The translations under genes and the position numbers were made by a program. From Chloroflexota bacterium (lineage in GTDB: Bacteria; Chloroflexota; Anaerolineae; Anaerolineales; Anaerolineaceae): DNA of 64,000 nucleotides. Below, in pieces: positions 26,968-36,325 of the stretch. Under the pieces are notes generated by a model, which did not search any database, was not told where the DNA came from, and saw nothing but the letters and a program-made list of their open reading frames with translations. Every line of letters starts with the position of its first letter. The stretch's first letter is position 1. The stretch is from positions 1-64,000 of the forward strand of contig WOUT01000003.1 in NCBI GenBank assembly GCA_009773005.1. Direction: 5' to 3'.

Positions 26968-27582
26968 TTATTCTCTTTTTGGTTTCGCCTTTTGTTTAGC
27001 GATTTCTTTCATGGCATTGAAACCTTTGTTACCCAATAAATATTTCAGTTCGGGTTCGAAAGTTTCAATAAACGGGATGGGATGATCCGCCGGGATCAGG
27101 CAGCTACCCTGTTCATTGATCAGGGAGTCGAGGTCATCGACAGTAAGACGCCCCTTGTCATCTAGATCTATGGGGTGCAGGATGCAGTAAAAAGGTTTAA
27201 ACCGCCACGGGTGGAAATTGTTTGCCATTGCGGCAACTTGTAAAATACACTTGCCATCTTCACGCCAAAAAACGCAAGCGGTTTCGCCGTAATGGTTTGG
27301 AGAGGGTTCAATCGCGGTGTGGATCACTTTTCCGCTTGGGCTGTGTTTGTCAAAATCTTCTACAGGAACAAACCACTCACCGGGGTTTTGCGCGGTTTCT
27401 GGCATATGCGGCATGATCAATTTGGCATTGGACACAATATCTGCTACCTCGCGCGGATCAACCCAAACGCCAAACACACAACATGCTCCTTTGCATTCTT
27501 CAAGACGACAGCGTTGCACGGGTTCGGCATCAAACATGCGCGGATTGATACGGTTTTCAATCAAATTCTTAAGTTCACTCAT
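26968..27582 (-). CDS. Cysteine-rich YkgJ/DUF3109-like protein
   Basis: About 204 residues with many conserved cysteines: RCRLEECKGACCVFGVWV, ACVFWREDGKCIL, and KPFYCILHPI, the pattern of a zinc- or iron-binding CxxC cluster protein of the YkgJ/DUF3109 kind. ATG at 27582 is chosen; an in-frame start at 27615 would add 11 residues. No strong Shine-Dalgarno for either. Ends 7 bp before the GNAT start in the same direction. Function unknown, but some family members bind Fe-S clusters. Confidence 0.65.
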   Translation of the reverse strand: MSELKNLIENRINPRMFDAEPVQRCRLEECKGACCVFGVWVDPREVADIVSNAKLIMPHMPETAQNPGEWFVPVEDFDKHSPSGKVIHTAIEPSPNHYGETACVFWREDGKCILQVAAMANNFHPWRFKPFYCILHPIDLDDKGRLTVDDLDSLINEQGSCLIPADHPIPFIETFEPELKYLLGNKGFNAMKEIAKQKAKPKRE

Positions 27583-27702
27583 GACAGAAATTGTACCATC
27601 TCCGAGACAGGTCATATAAGCAAGTCACTTTTCATTTATAGTTTTTAAATTAGTGTAAAATCATGTAGGGGCTGAAAACTACTTTTCAAAAGGAGGTCTC
27701 AT

Positions 27703-28644
27703 ATGTCTGCATGGAAAGTTTTGATTACCGATGGTCTTGATTCGAACGGAATTGACGTCATAAAGAAATCTGCTGAAGTAGACGAGCAATCCGGAATCTC
27801 GGCGGAAGATTTATTGAAAGTTGTTGGGGGTTATGACGCCTTGATTGTGCGGGGACGCACCAAAGTTACTCCCGCTGTCTTTGATGCTGGCACAAAGTTG
27901 AAAGTGGTTGGCCGAGCCGGCGTTGGTGTAGATAATATCGATCTAGCTGCCGCCAAGGACCACAAAGTTACAGTTGTTAACTCCCCGCTCGCCACCACTA
28001 TTGCAGTGGCTGAATTAACACTCGGCTTGATGTTGAGTGCGGTGCGTGAAATCGCACGCGCAGATGCAACCATGAAAGCTGGAAAATGGTTAAAGAAAGA
28101 GTTTGAAGGCGCCGAACTCAGCGGTAAAACGCTAGGCGTGATCGGCTTTGGACGAATCGGCGCTGCTGTAGCAAAGCGCGCCGCGGCTTTTGATATGAAG
28201 ATTTTAGGCTATGATCCATTGATCCAGGCTGACGAAATTGCAAAAAGAGGTGGTGATCCAGTTAGCATGGATGACCTGCTCAAGCAGTCAGACATGATCA
28301 CCATGCATTTGCCGTTGACGGCTGACACTAGGAATATGCTTAACCAGCAGGCATTTGCCATGATGAAACAGGGTGTCTATATAATCTGTGCAGCGCGCGG
28401 CGGAGTGATCGACGAAGCTGCCCTATTGGATGCTTTGAACAGCGGGAAGGTTGCCGGCGCCGCCCTGGATGTGTTTGCGACAGAGCCCCCGGGCCTGACC
28501 GATCTTGTCAGTCACCCCAAGGTTGTGGAGACTCCGCATGTGGGCGCCCAAACTGTAGAAGCGCAAGCTCGAGCCGCCAATGACATTGCAGAAGAAATAC
28601 TGGCTGCTTTAAATGATAAACCCTTGCGATGGAAAGTTGTGTAA
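27703..28644 (+). CDS. SerA-type D-2-hydroxyacid (3-phosphoglycerate) dehydrogenase, short form
   Basis: A 313-residue NAD-dependent dehydrogenase. Substrate-domain start MSAWKVLITDGLDSNGIDV, nucleotide fold GVIGFGRIGAAVAKRA, and catalytic Arg (AARGG), Glu (FATEPPG) and His (TPHVGAQT) are intact. It lacks the ASB and ACT regulatory domains of long SerA, so is probably not serine-inhibited by that route. Strong Shine-Dalgarno AAAAGGAGGTCTCAT before the ATG. Followed at 28 bp by a carboxypeptidase. 3-phosphoglycerate dehydrogenase is the best guess; other 2-hydroxyacids are possible. Confidence 0.85.
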   Translation: MSAWKVLITDGLDSNGIDVIKKSAEVDEQSGISAEDLLKVVGGYDALIVRGRTKVTPAVFDAGTKLKVVGRAGVGVDNIDLAAAKDHKVTVVNSPLATTIAVAELTLGLMLSAVREIARADATMKAGKWLKKEFEGAELSGKTLGVIGFGRIGAAVAKRAAAFDMKILGYDPLIQADEIAKRGGDPVSMDDLLKQSDMITMHLPLTADTRNMLNQQAFAMMKQGVYIICAARGGVIDEAALLDALNSGKVAGAALDVFATEPPGLTDLVSHPKVVETPHVGAQTVEAQARAANDIAEEILAALNDKPLRWKVV

Positions 28645-28672
28645 GAAATCTCTCGTATTATAAGGCTGAATT

Positions 28673-30175
28673 ATGAATCAAAAACTTGAGAAGTTTAAGC
28701 AGATCATTGCAGAGGTCACTGACCTCGGGCGCGCTGAAGCGCTGCTTGGATGGGACCAGCAAGTTAACATGCCAAAAGGCGGAGCAGAAGACCGTGGCAA
28801 CATTCTTGAAACCATCGCCGGGATCTCCCATAAGAAATTCACTTCATCAGAGACTGGTGAATTGCTGGAAGACTTAAAACTCTATGCAGAGACCCTTGAC
28901 CCAAAATCGGATGACGCATGCTTGATCAAACGCATGGCGCATGATTATGAAAAGCGTACCAAGGTGCCTTCAAAATGGGTGGAAGAATTCGCCAAAGTAA
29001 CCACAATTTCGCAAGGGGTTTGGGAGGAAGCCAAATCTGAGAACAAGTTCACTCTCTTCCAGCCTCATCTCGAGAAGGTAATGGAATTACGGAGAGAATA
29101 TGCAGATTTCTTCAAGCCGTACGATCATGTATATGATCCGTTGCTTGATGATTTCGAACCGGGTTTAAAAACCAGGGAAGTTCAAGACATTTTTGGCAAA
29201 CTGCGCCCTCAGCAAGTTGAGTTATTAAAAGCGATCGCGGCCAAACCAATGATTGATGATTCATTCTTGCATATCTCGTATGCTGACCAGGGTCAATGGG
29301 ATTTTGGAGTGGATGTAATCACCCGATTTGGTTATGACTGGAACCGTGGACGGCAGGATAAATCGGTGCATCCTTTCACAACTGGATTCGGCATCGGGGA
29401 CATCCGAATCACGACCCGATTTGACCCGGACCGCGCTGCCTCTGCATTATTCAGCACCATGCATGAAGCCGGTCACGCCATGTATGAACAGGGTGTCAGT
29501 GAGACCTTGCGCCGCACTCCTCTGGCGAACGGCGCATCAATGGCTGTGCATGAATCCCAATCCCGCATGTGGGAAAACCTGGTTGGCCGCTCAAAAGTAT
29601 TCTGGAAGTTCTTCTACCCGCGTTTGGTTAAGATCTTCCCACAGCAGCTTGGAAATGTAAGTATGGAAAACTTCTACAAGGGGATCAATAAAGTTGAACC
29701 TTCCTTGATCCGTGTTGAAGCCGATGAAGCGACATATAACCTGCATGTGATGTTGCGGCTTGAATTGGAAATCGCCCTATTGGAAGGCACCTTGAAAGTG
29801 AAGGACCTCCCTGAAGCTTGGAATACACGCATGAAGGAATACCTTGGCGTCGTCCCGCCTAATGACCGTGAGGGTGTGCTGCAGGATGTGCATTGGTCTG
29901 GCGGTATGATCGGTTACTTCCCGACCTACGCGCTCGGCAATCTGGTTTCGGCGCAACTATGGGAGAAGATCAACCAGGATATCCCGAACCTGGAAAGCCA
30001 AATCGAGCAAGGTAAATTTGACGAATTGCTTGGCTGGCTGCACACAAAAATCCATTGCCACGGAGCGAAGTTCGAACCGCAGACCCTGGTGAAAGAAGTG
30101 ACTGGCTCCATAATTACTCCGGAACCCTATATGCGCTATTTGAAATCAAAATACAGCGAAATCTACAATTTATAA
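28673..30175 (+). CDS. M32 family carboxypeptidase (Taq-type)
   Basis: A 500-residue cytoplasmic zinc carboxypeptidase. The active site HEAGH lies in STMHEAGHAMYEQG, with the family's downstream HESQSRMWENLVGRS and the EADEATYNLHVMLRLE blocks. The TRFDPDRAASALFSTMHEAG segment is typical of Taq carboxypeptidase and its archaeal homologues. Length matches the family. The gene follows the dehydrogenase by 28 bp and is followed by a terminator. Probably trims peptides in the cytoplasm. Confidence 0.92.
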   Translation: MNQKLEKFKQIIAEVTDLGRAEALLGWDQQVNMPKGGAEDRGNILETIAGISHKKFTSSETGELLEDLKLYAETLDPKSDDACLIKRMAHDYEKRTKVPSKWVEEFAKVTTISQGVWEEAKSENKFTLFQPHLEKVMELRREYADFFKPYDHVYDPLLDDFEPGLKTREVQDIFGKLRPQQVELLKAIAAKPMIDDSFLHISYADQGQWDFGVDVITRFGYDWNRGRQDKSVHPFTTGFGIGDIRITTRFDPDRAASALFSTMHEAGHAMYEQGVSETLRRTPLANGASMAVHESQSRMWENLVGRSKVFWKFFYPRLVKIFPQQLGNVSMENFYKGINKVEPSLIRVEADEATYNLHVMLRLELEIALLEGTLKVKDLPEAWNTRMKEYLGVVPPNDREGVLQDVHWSGGMIGYFPTYALGNLVSAQLWEKINQDIPNLESQIEQGKFDELLGWLHTKIHCHGAKFEPQTLVKEVTGSIITPEPYMRYLKSKYSEIYNL

Positions 30176-30188
30176 ATTAACTTGAATT

Positions 30189-30222
30189 AACAGGTCTTGC
30201 GGAAAAAGCAAGGCCTGTTTTC
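30189..30222 (+). terminator. Terminator after the M32 gene
   Basis: An imperfect hairpin (AACAGGTCTTGC at 30189-30200, GCAAGGCCTGTT at 30208-30219) followed by TTC and T-rich sequence, 14 bp past the stop. Confidence 0.75.
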
Positions 30223-30231
30223 ATTTTGATG

Positions 30232-30237
30232 TAAAAT
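30232..30237 (+). promoter_or_regulatory. -10-like box close to the start of the 321-residue lipoprotein gene
   Basis: TAAAAT ends 6 nt before ATG 30244; no Shine-Dalgarno is seen, suggesting a leaderless or very short leader transcript. Confidence 0.35.
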
Positions 30238-30243
30238 TCATTC

Positions 30244-31209
30244 ATGCAAATTTCCGCAGTTATAAAAATAAACCTTTTCAAGATCATCCTGGTTACAGGG
30301 CTTGCAATAAGCGCCTGCGCTGAAGTAACCCCGCAACTTGTGACGCCGTCTCCGCTCATCGGGGAGCCGTCGGTTGAAGTGATCGAGATCACGCCGATTC
30401 CCACTAACACACCGACCGTAACCTACGTGAAGCCTACGCTCATTGAGACGGTATCGGGTACGGCAGTTCCGTCAATAATCATTGAACAGCCAACCCCCGA
30501 AATCACGCTGCAAGTCGACCCGGGGCTGCAAAACCGGAAGTTCCCGCCGGCTTTGATACTAATCGACAAACCAGGAAGCGCTTCCAGGCTTGCTTCTCCG
30601 ATATTGGTGCAAGCCAATGTGTACCCCGGGGAGGGTGGACTGGTCAGTGTCCAACTGATCGGTGAAAATGGCAGATTGATGGCGGACCAACTGTTGAAGA
30701 TGATCCAGCCAGATTCTGGCTGGGTGCAGCTTGTTACGGAAATCAAATTTGAAATTACATCGGCTGGTGAATCGGCATTGATTGTAATCTCTACCCGTGA
30801 TGGATATGGAAGGCGCATCGCACAGACTGCGGTGCCTGTACTGCTTTTGCAGATCGGCAAAAGCGAGAATGAATTGCCTGGGTTTTTAAAGCAACCTTTT
30901 GTGATCGAGTCGCCAGTTACTGGCGGTCTGATAAAAAACGGAACGCTTCGGGTTTCAGGGTTCGCTCACCCGTTTAATTCCAATCCGATCATCATTGAGT
31001 TGGTGACACAAACTGGCGGGATCATGGAGTCAAAGGTCGTTGTATTACCCAAAATCGCGCAAGATCAGGAATACGCCGCATTTGTTGCAGAAATCCCTTA
31101 TGAAGTCTTCAGGCGAACACCTGTGCGTTTGACGATCAGGCAGCGGTCAGAATCGCTGCCTGGAATTGATATTGCGCTTAGCAGTCAAATTCTTTACCTT
31201 GATCCATAA
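30244..31209 (+). CDS. Lipoprotein, possibly with a Gmad2-like Ig domain
   Basis: A 321-residue exported protein: N-terminal hydrophobic stretch ending in the lipobox AISAC, a Thr/Pro-rich linker to about residue 100, and beta-rich C-terminal domains. The stretch SPVTGGLIKNGTLRVSGFAH followed by PIIIELVTQTGG resembles the start of a Gmad2/Big-like immunoglobulin fold. Probably surface-attached. No specific binding partner can be named. It is convergent with the MFS gene, separated by a bidirectional hairpin. Confidence 0.65.
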   Translation: MQISAVIKINLFKIILVTGLAISACAEVTPQLVTPSPLIGEPSVEVIEITPIPTNTPTVTYVKPTLIETVSGTAVPSIIIEQPTPEITLQVDPGLQNRKFPPALILIDKPGSASRLASPILVQANVYPGEGGLVSVQLIGENGRLMADQLLKMIQPDSGWVQLVTEIKFEITSAGESALIVISTRDGYGRRIAQTAVPVLLLQIGKSENELPGFLKQPFVIESPVTGGLIKNGTLRVSGFAHPFNSNPIIIELVTQTGGIMESKVVVLPKIAQDQEYAAFVAEIPYEVFRRTPVRLTIRQRSESLPGIDIALSSQILYLDP

Positions 31210-31250
31210 AAAAATCACGCTGGCGGCCAATTTCGACAATGTGATTTTAT
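31209..31250. terminator. Bidirectional terminator between lipoprotein and MFS genes
   Basis: AAAATCAC (31211-31218) pairs with GTGATTTT (31241-31248), with A and T runs on either side. Confidence 0.6.
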
Positions 31251-31262
31251 AATTCGCTTTTC

Positions 31263-32541
31263 TCAGTCAGCTGAAATGGGGGCGGTCTTCAAATCTTTCT
31301 GTGAGTGATCCAGCGCCATGATGGAAGGGATGAAGAACGCGCCCAGCCCGATCAAGATCGTCAGTCCTCCCCCCAACCAGTACCACACTCGAAGTCCGAA
31401 GAGCTCTGCGACCGGGGCAGAGATCAACATGGAAAGCGGCATCATGGCAGTGCATATGCTGGCTGTGGTCCCCATTACTCTGCCCTGCAGTTCAGGCGCA
31501 ACCTTGCTCTGCATGATCGCTTGCAATGGACCGTTTGCCATCGGGTTCATGAACCCTAGCAGCACCATTGCGGCTGCTGCGACCCAGAACATATTCTCCG
31601 GAGCGAGACCAAAAATGAGTACACCCAGGCCTAACCCAATAACTCCCGAAAGACTTGTGGCGATCTTGCTCTTAAACCCTCCCCAAACCCCCAGAGTCAA
31701 TCCGCCGATCACAATACCGATGCCCATGCTCGATTCGATGATGCTAAGCTCCCACACGCCGGCTTTAAAATGCTGCGTAACCATGAGCGGGGAGAGCATT
31801 CCAGCCGGCGCCAGAAGGAAGTTTAACAAAGCCGCAATAAAGGTCAGGTAGAGCAGTCCCCTCCAATTTTTCATGTATCGAATACCCTCAGCAACATCCT
31901 TGAAAAGGCTTTTTGGCGTGATCATTTCGCCTGCATCCACGCGAACGGGCTGCGGGATGCGAATAAAGAGTAATGGGGTGATGGCAATGATGGCTGTGAC
32001 CACATCCACGGCGATAACCTGGTAGAACTTCAATAGCGACATGAGCAGGGCGCCAAGCGGCGGGGCTATGATGTTAAGGCTGCCGCGCAGCGCTTGGTTG
32101 ATGCCAGCGATGCGGGAGAGATGTTTCTCAGGAACCATCAATGAGGTTGAGGCTTGCAGGGCCGGCCAGTGGAAGATGCTTCCGGATGAGCGCAAGAATA
32201 TCACCATAAAAATGTGCCATATCTGAACCAGATCAAAAGCAAAGAGAATAGCAAGAACGAGTGTGACCAGGGCAATGACCCCATCTGCTACAATCATTAC
32301 ATGACGACGGTTCAGCCGGTCAACCAAAGCGCCGGCAAATGGCGCGAGAATGACTTCAGGCAGGACGGCTACAAAAGTTGCCATCGCCAGGTAGGCAGCC
32401 GACCCGGTCTTTTGGGTAATCCACCAAACGAGTGCAAATTGAACCAACCCGCTGCCCAGCAGTGAGAAGAGTTTGCGCTGACCAGATGGGAATAAACTTT
32501 CGCATCCATTTCGAATCCACTTCAAACGATGAGGTTTCCAT
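31263..32541 (-). CDS. MFS exporter, apparently frameshifted near its start
   Basis: A 12-helix major facilitator protein of the enterobactin-exporter/macrolide-efflux type (GSGLVQFALVWWITQKTG, PFAGALVDRLNRRHVMIVAD, LLGFMNPMANGPLQAIMQSK). The continuous frame starts at 32561 with residues unlike the family. The -1 alternative frame starts at ATG 32541, has AAGGGAAAACAT before it, and encodes METSSFEVDSKWMRKFIPIW, the expected MFS N-terminus; it joins the main frame if one base of the TTT run at 32472-32474 (AAA on the coding strand) is removed, giving IWSAQLFSLLGSG. So this copy carries a +1 insertion: a recent mutation or a sequencing error. Confidence 0.8.
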
Positions 32542-32624
32542 ATGTTTTCCCTTTTATGCAATGTTTAACCTGCACATGACAAAAAGCCTGCGCTAAAAAG
32601 TGTTCTGTAGAAGAGTTGGTTTTG

Positions 32625-33020
32625 TTATTCTATAAAGACTTCTACGTGTTCACCATCTTCATCATCGTAGATATCCATGATCTGGCCTGTCTCACCCGTA
32701 GCGAGCGCTTCAGCCAGTTTGGCAGCGTCCAGCCCTTCGACCTCTGGAGAAAATCGCATTCCCATGCGGATGCCGGCGTTTACCATTCCCAGTGGCAGAC
32801 GCACGTTGACGCGCGTGCGGCCAGAGTCTGTATCCGTGACACGTACTCTGAAAAATCGCCCCCCGCCGCGGCCAGGGTACGAGCCTGCAGCAGAATCTTC
32901 TGGCGCGGGTTTCCTGGCGCTGGCATCCAGCGCTTTTAAGAGTTCTGCCGCCATTTCAGGGGTGATCTTGCCTTCCTGAACCATTTTTAATACTTTAAGG
33001 CGTTCTTCACTGGTAGCCAC
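32625..33020 (-). CDS. SHOCT-like / YvlB-type domain protein
   Basis: A 131-residue protein with an N-terminal SHOCT-like segment (ERLKVLKMVQEGKITPEMAAELLKAL), a low-complexity RGGGRFFRVRV linker and a C-terminal RVNVRLPLGMVNAG... block seen in anti-sigma/DUF-associated YvlB-like proteins. GTG at 33020 follows AGGAGGAAAAATA and shares one base with the DUF2089 stop, so the two are translationally coupled. The partner gene DUF2089 is the usual neighbour in Firmicutes and Chloroflexota. Function likely regulatory and membrane-stress linked; not proven. Confidence 0.75.
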   Translation of the reverse strand: MATSEERLKVLKMVQEGKITPEMAAELLKALDASARKPAPEDSAAGSYPGRGGGRFFRVRVTDTDSGRTRVNVRLPLGMVNAGIRMGMRFSPEVEGLDAAKLAEALATGETGQIMDIYDDEDGEHVEVFIE

Positions 33021-33451
33021 TATTTTTCCTCCTGAGAGGATACGGTTTTGGATTCCACGTATTTTTCTCCTCTTAGACGGGCTTGCGCCTCATCCCATGA
33101 GATGATACCTTGATCCAGTTCCTCCAGGATCGAGCGCCGGTCTTCAGGAGAGAGTTGTAACGGAGTTTCCTCCTTGCCGGGTTCATAACCAAGCGCCCTG
33201 ACGATTTCGTTGAGCCGGCTGCGCAGGGTGGGATATGACAATTTCATCTCGTCCTCCATGCGATTGAGCCTGCCTTCACAGCGCACGAAAGTAAGAAGAA
33301 ATTGCATTTGTTCTGGGGAGAGGTGACCGAACGGAGTGTGTTCTGCAACAAAATGCCCTTCGATGGTGGTGTTGCAATTTACGCAATACAATCTGGTCAC
33401 TGCCAAATCTTCATCACATACTGGGCATTTGCTGAGAGATTTGTTGATCAT
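33020..33451 (-). CDS. DUF2089 family protein
   Basis: A 143-residue protein with an N-terminal zinc ribbon (CPVCDEDLAVTRLYCVNC), then TTIEGHFVAEHTPFGHLSPEQMQFL and FVRCEGRLNRMEDEMKLSYPTLRSRL, the last being a helix-turn-helix region, as expected for DUF2089. It probably binds DNA and controls the operon it leads. ATG at 33451 follows AGAGGTTATC. The upstream 170 bp are very AT-rich with an inverted repeat (AATAATATT / AATATTATT), possibly its operator. Confidence 0.85.
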   Translation of the reverse strand: MINKSLSKCPVCDEDLAVTRLYCVNCNTTIEGHFVAEHTPFGHLSPEQMQFLLTFVRCEGRLNRMEDEMKLSYPTLRSRLNEIVRALGYEPGKEETPLQLSPEDRRSILEELDQGIISWDEAQARLRGEKYVESKTVSSQEEK

Positions 33452-33621
33452 GATAACCTCTTTACAGTATTAAATTAGTTTCGGTTTTCAATCCTTAGCC
33501 ATTTCCAAACCGTGACCTTTATAACTTAAAATAATAATAGCATAGAAATAAAATATGTCAATACAGTAATTAATAATATTGAGAAAAAACTTATCTTTTA
33601 TTAATATTATTTCAAAACAAG

Positions 33622-33999
33622 TTACTTTTGTTTATCAGAAAAGGATATTCGTTCACCAAGCAGGAACCAGTTCCCTTTGCGATTATCGACGTTTTCAGGC
33701 GCCCGGTCATAATAAAGTTCAAAAAAACGACCAGATTCGACTTTTACTCTAAAGCAAAATCGTCCTACCCCCCAGGAGCCTTTACGCGATGCGCTAGAGA
33801 GATGTGCAGGTTTCATATTGCGAGCCATCTTGCCGCGCCGGCGATAGTCAACCCATTCCTCAAGGATTTCGGTGATGTGATAGGTCTCACCACGCCAGAT
33901 AAAGCCTTGCGGGCAATCCGGTTTTTTCTCCAGTAAGGGAGGTTGGTCGAAAATTACTTCGATCGGCTCATCATAAAAGTGAGAAGGGATTGTATCCAT
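33622..33999 (-). CDS. DUF6504-like protein
   Basis: A 125-residue small soluble protein. The pattern PIEVIFD...GFIWRGETYHITEILEEWVDY and the C-terminal FELYYDRAPENVDNRKGNWFL resemble the DUF6504 family of actinobacteria and Chloroflexota, known only as uncharacterised, often near DNA-polymerase or repair genes. No such neighbour here: it lies between the DUF2089 operon and an HD-GYP gene, whose strong terminator ends just upstream. Function unknown. Confidence 0.55.
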   Translation of the reverse strand: MDTIPSHFYDEPIEVIFDQPPLLEKKPDCPQGFIWRGETYHITEILEEWVDYRRRGKMARNMKPAHLSSASRKGSWGVGRFCFRVKVESGRFFELYYDRAPENVDNRKGNWFLLGERISFSDKQK

Positions 34000-34027
34000 T
34001 TACACCAATCTACTCTCTTAATTATTA

Positions 34028-34068
34028 ATAATCATACTCGCTTTCAATGACGAAGGCGAGTATGATCT
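34028..34068 (-). terminator. Terminator after the HD-GYP gene
   Basis: ATCATACTCGCTTTC (34031-34045) pairs with GAAGGCGAGTATGAT (34052-34066), one G-U pair, 18 bp past the stop at 34087, followed on the minus strand by TATTAATAATT. Confidence 0.75.
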
Positions 34069-34086
34069 AAACGTGTAAAGTGGCAA

Positions 34087-35280
34087 TCAATGATTAAGTT
34101 TCTGCGGATTTTGGCTCAGGATGAGTCTGGGTAGCTCAGAGCTTACATGAGGCTTGAAATTCATCATATCAAAAAATTCATTCACAATCACCGGATCAAA
34201 ACTCCGGCCTGACTCAATATTCAAATACTCGATGACTTGATGTTCCGCGATGGCATCCCGATAACTTCGTTTAGACCGCATTGCATCCCAAACATCGATG
34301 ACAGAAAAAATTCGCGCCTCCAACGGGATCTCATTTCCACGAAGTCCGCGTGGATAGCCGGAACCATCCCATTTCTCATGGTGACAATATGGGATTTCAA
34401 GCGCCGGCGCCAGGTAAGGAATTTTGATCAACAGGTCTTTTGCGTAATGGGGATGATTGCGCATGATCTGGTGTTCCGATTCGGTTAAAGGACCAGCTTT
34501 ACACAGGATTGTATCAGGGACGACCATCTTTCCAATATCATGCAGCAGCACGCCCCGATGGATATGAACCCAACGTGTTTCATCAACGCACATTTTTTTG
34601 ACCAATTGCATGGTCAAGTCTGCAACGCGCTGTGAATGACCTTCAGTTTCCTGGTTGCGCATTTCGAGAGCTTGCGACCAGCCTTCAATCGTGCTGTCAT
34701 AAGCTGACACCAGTTGCCCCGTCATTTGCTCTATGATCAGTGCGACGCGCCATGAGATGACTGCCACCAGCGCCAAACAAACGATTGAAAAGACTGGATA
34801 TGGAGTGTTAGGGAAAAGCGTCTTGAACGCAACCAGGTAGACCAGGAGCGCAAAACCGGTAAACCATAGTGAATTTTTTTCGTCCGACACGAAACTTGTA
34901 ATCATGGTGGGAATGGTGAGATACAAAAGCACCTGGTCTGGATTTTGCAGCGGGAATGCTGAAAAGCACAGATAATAGCATAGCAACAAATAAAAAAATC
35001 TGGCGGTCTTAATATGATGAATATCATTAAGCTTGGCTATGATTAAGAGAGTGAAAATGCAGGCAATGCCGTTAATAAAGAAAAAGGAGGTCTGTTGACT
35101 CGGGGTTAATATCCAGTCATAGAGTCTGAAAGGCGCGAGAATAACCAAAATAAGCAGATTGAACCATATCACAAAGCGCAGAATAATTTCACGGCGAACT
35201 TCACGGGTGAGGCTTTCATTGATCTGAAAAAGGGAGGTGACTCGATCGATCCAACGCTTCATTGACTGGCTCCTGAACAA
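34087..35280 (-). CDS. Membrane HD-GYP domain protein (c-di-GMP phosphodiesterase-like)
   Basis: A 397-residue protein with about six N-terminal membrane helices (residues 25-200) and a C-terminal HD-GYP domain. Motifs: HSQRVADLTMQLVKKM, GVLLHDIGKMVVPDTIL, CHHEKWDGSGYPRGLRGNEI and ARIFSVIDVWDAMRSKRSYR. The catalytic HD, GYP and metal-binding residues are intact, so it likely hydrolyses c-di-GMP, linking a membrane sensor region (no recognised domain) to the second messenger. Monocistronic, with a terminator. A second HD-GYP protein is at 52.6 kb. Confidence 0.88.
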   Translation of the reverse strand: MFRSQSMKRWIDRVTSLFQINESLTREVRREIILRFVIWFNLLILVILAPFRLYDWILTPSQQTSFFFINGIACIFTLLIIAKLNDIHHIKTARFFYLLLCYYLCFSAFPLQNPDQVLLYLTIPTMITSFVSDEKNSLWFTGFALLVYLVAFKTLFPNTPYPVFSIVCLALVAVISWRVALIIEQMTGQLVSAYDSTIEGWSQALEMRNQETEGHSQRVADLTMQLVKKMCVDETRWVHIHRGVLLHDIGKMVVPDTILCKAGPLTESEHQIMRNHPHYAKDLLIKIPYLAPALEIPYCHHEKWDGSGYPRGLRGNEIPLEARIFSVIDVWDAMRSKRSYRDAIAEHQVIEYLNIESGRSFDPVIVNEFFDMMNFKPHVSSELPRLILSQNPQKLNH

Positions 35281-35425
35281 TGCTGGATTATTAAATCGTA
35301 AGTAGACAGGATGCTGTTTTGGTCTTAATAATTCTGCTTGAATATTGTTTCACACGTGGAGATAGATACAAGAAACGTGCCAAGGAAGAAAATAGGTAAT
35401 AACCCGATTTAAAGTTTAGTCTTGA

Positions 35426-36325
35426 TCAATCTACCCAGCCATCAGGTTCAATGTGCACATAGGCGCGGTCAACCGCCGGGAATTCCTCTAGCCGCTGGAT
35501 TACTCGATCGGAAATCTCATGTACTTCGCTTAAGGTTTTGTTGCCATCTACATTAAGGTGAAGGTCTATCATCAGGCGAGGACCCACATAATCGGTCATA
35601 ATATGATGGACACGGATCACTCCAGGGACCTTTTCGGCAGCTGCTATGAACTCTTTTACTTCTTCGGGTGATGCGCCTTTTCCGGTTAGAAATCCGAGGT
35701 TTTCTTTGCCGGCAAAGAAGGCTTGCCTGAAGATCCACAATGATACAACGAACCCTGCGATCGGGTCAGCGAGGGGGTGGAACAAGTTTGACCCGAGTAC
35801 GCCCAAAAACGCGGCTGAAGAAGTCAAAACATCGCTTAGGTTATCTTTTGCAGTGGTGTTTAATGTTGGGCTTGAAAGCTGTCTTGCGATACGCTTGATG
35901 GCGATAAACATACCTGCTTTGATGGCAGCGCTGATCAAAAGCACAAATGTGGGCAAGTCGATGGCAATTGACGCGCCGCCCGCGGTGTACCTGACATAGG
36001 AATTTCGTGCAGCTTCAAAAGCAGCGAATGTCATGGAAGCTGTAACGACCATACCGATAATTGGTTCGAACCGGGAGTGACCTTGTGGATGCGAAATATC
36101 GGGCGGCTGCATAGCCATCCAAAGCCCCACGACCATTAGTAGAGAGTAGACTACATCTGAAATGGAATTTGCTGCGTCTGAATAAATGGCAGCGCTGCCT
36201 GAAATTGCGGCAACAATGCCTTTGCTGACCGCCAGCAACAAATTTCCTCCGAGCGTGACGAATAACGCCAGCCGGTAAAGCCGGTTTTGATCTGGTTGTG
36301 GTTTGTAATCTCGTACCCAACGCAT
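35426..36325 (-). CDS. Cation diffusion facilitator (CDF) family metal transporter
   Basis: A 299-residue inner-membrane metal exporter with six helices and a C-terminal ferredoxin-like domain. Typical motifs: SGSAAIYSDAANSISDVVYSL (with the metal-site Asp pair), GHSRFEPIIGMVV, and VRVHHIMTDYVGPRLMIDLHL and EDRVIQRLEEFP-type segments near the end. The substrate (Zn, Mn, Fe, Co, Ni) is not settled from sequence. Its leader contains an intrinsic terminator about 40 bp upstream of the ATG, so expression may be controlled by attenuation. ATG at 36325 follows AGGATCAGAATT. Confidence 0.88.
   Translation of the reverse strand: MRWVRDYKPQPDQNRLYRLALFVTLGGNLLLAVSKGIVAAISGSAAIYSDAANSISDVVYSLLMVVGLWMAMQPPDISHPQGHSRFEPIIGMVVTASMTFAAFEAARNSYVRYTAGGASIAIDLPTFVLLISAAIKAGMFIAIKRIARQLSSPTLNTTAKDNLSDVLTSSAAFLGVLGSNLFHPLADPIAGFVVSLWIFRQAFFAGKENLGFLTGKGASPEEVKEFIAAAEKVPGVIRVHHIMTDYVGPRLMIDLHLNVDGNKTLSEVHEISDRVIQRLEEFPAVDRAYVHIEPDGWVD

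Noticed and set aside
31318-31851. 177-codon plus-strand frame
   Set aside because: Antisense of the MFS coding sequence with a low-complexity product.
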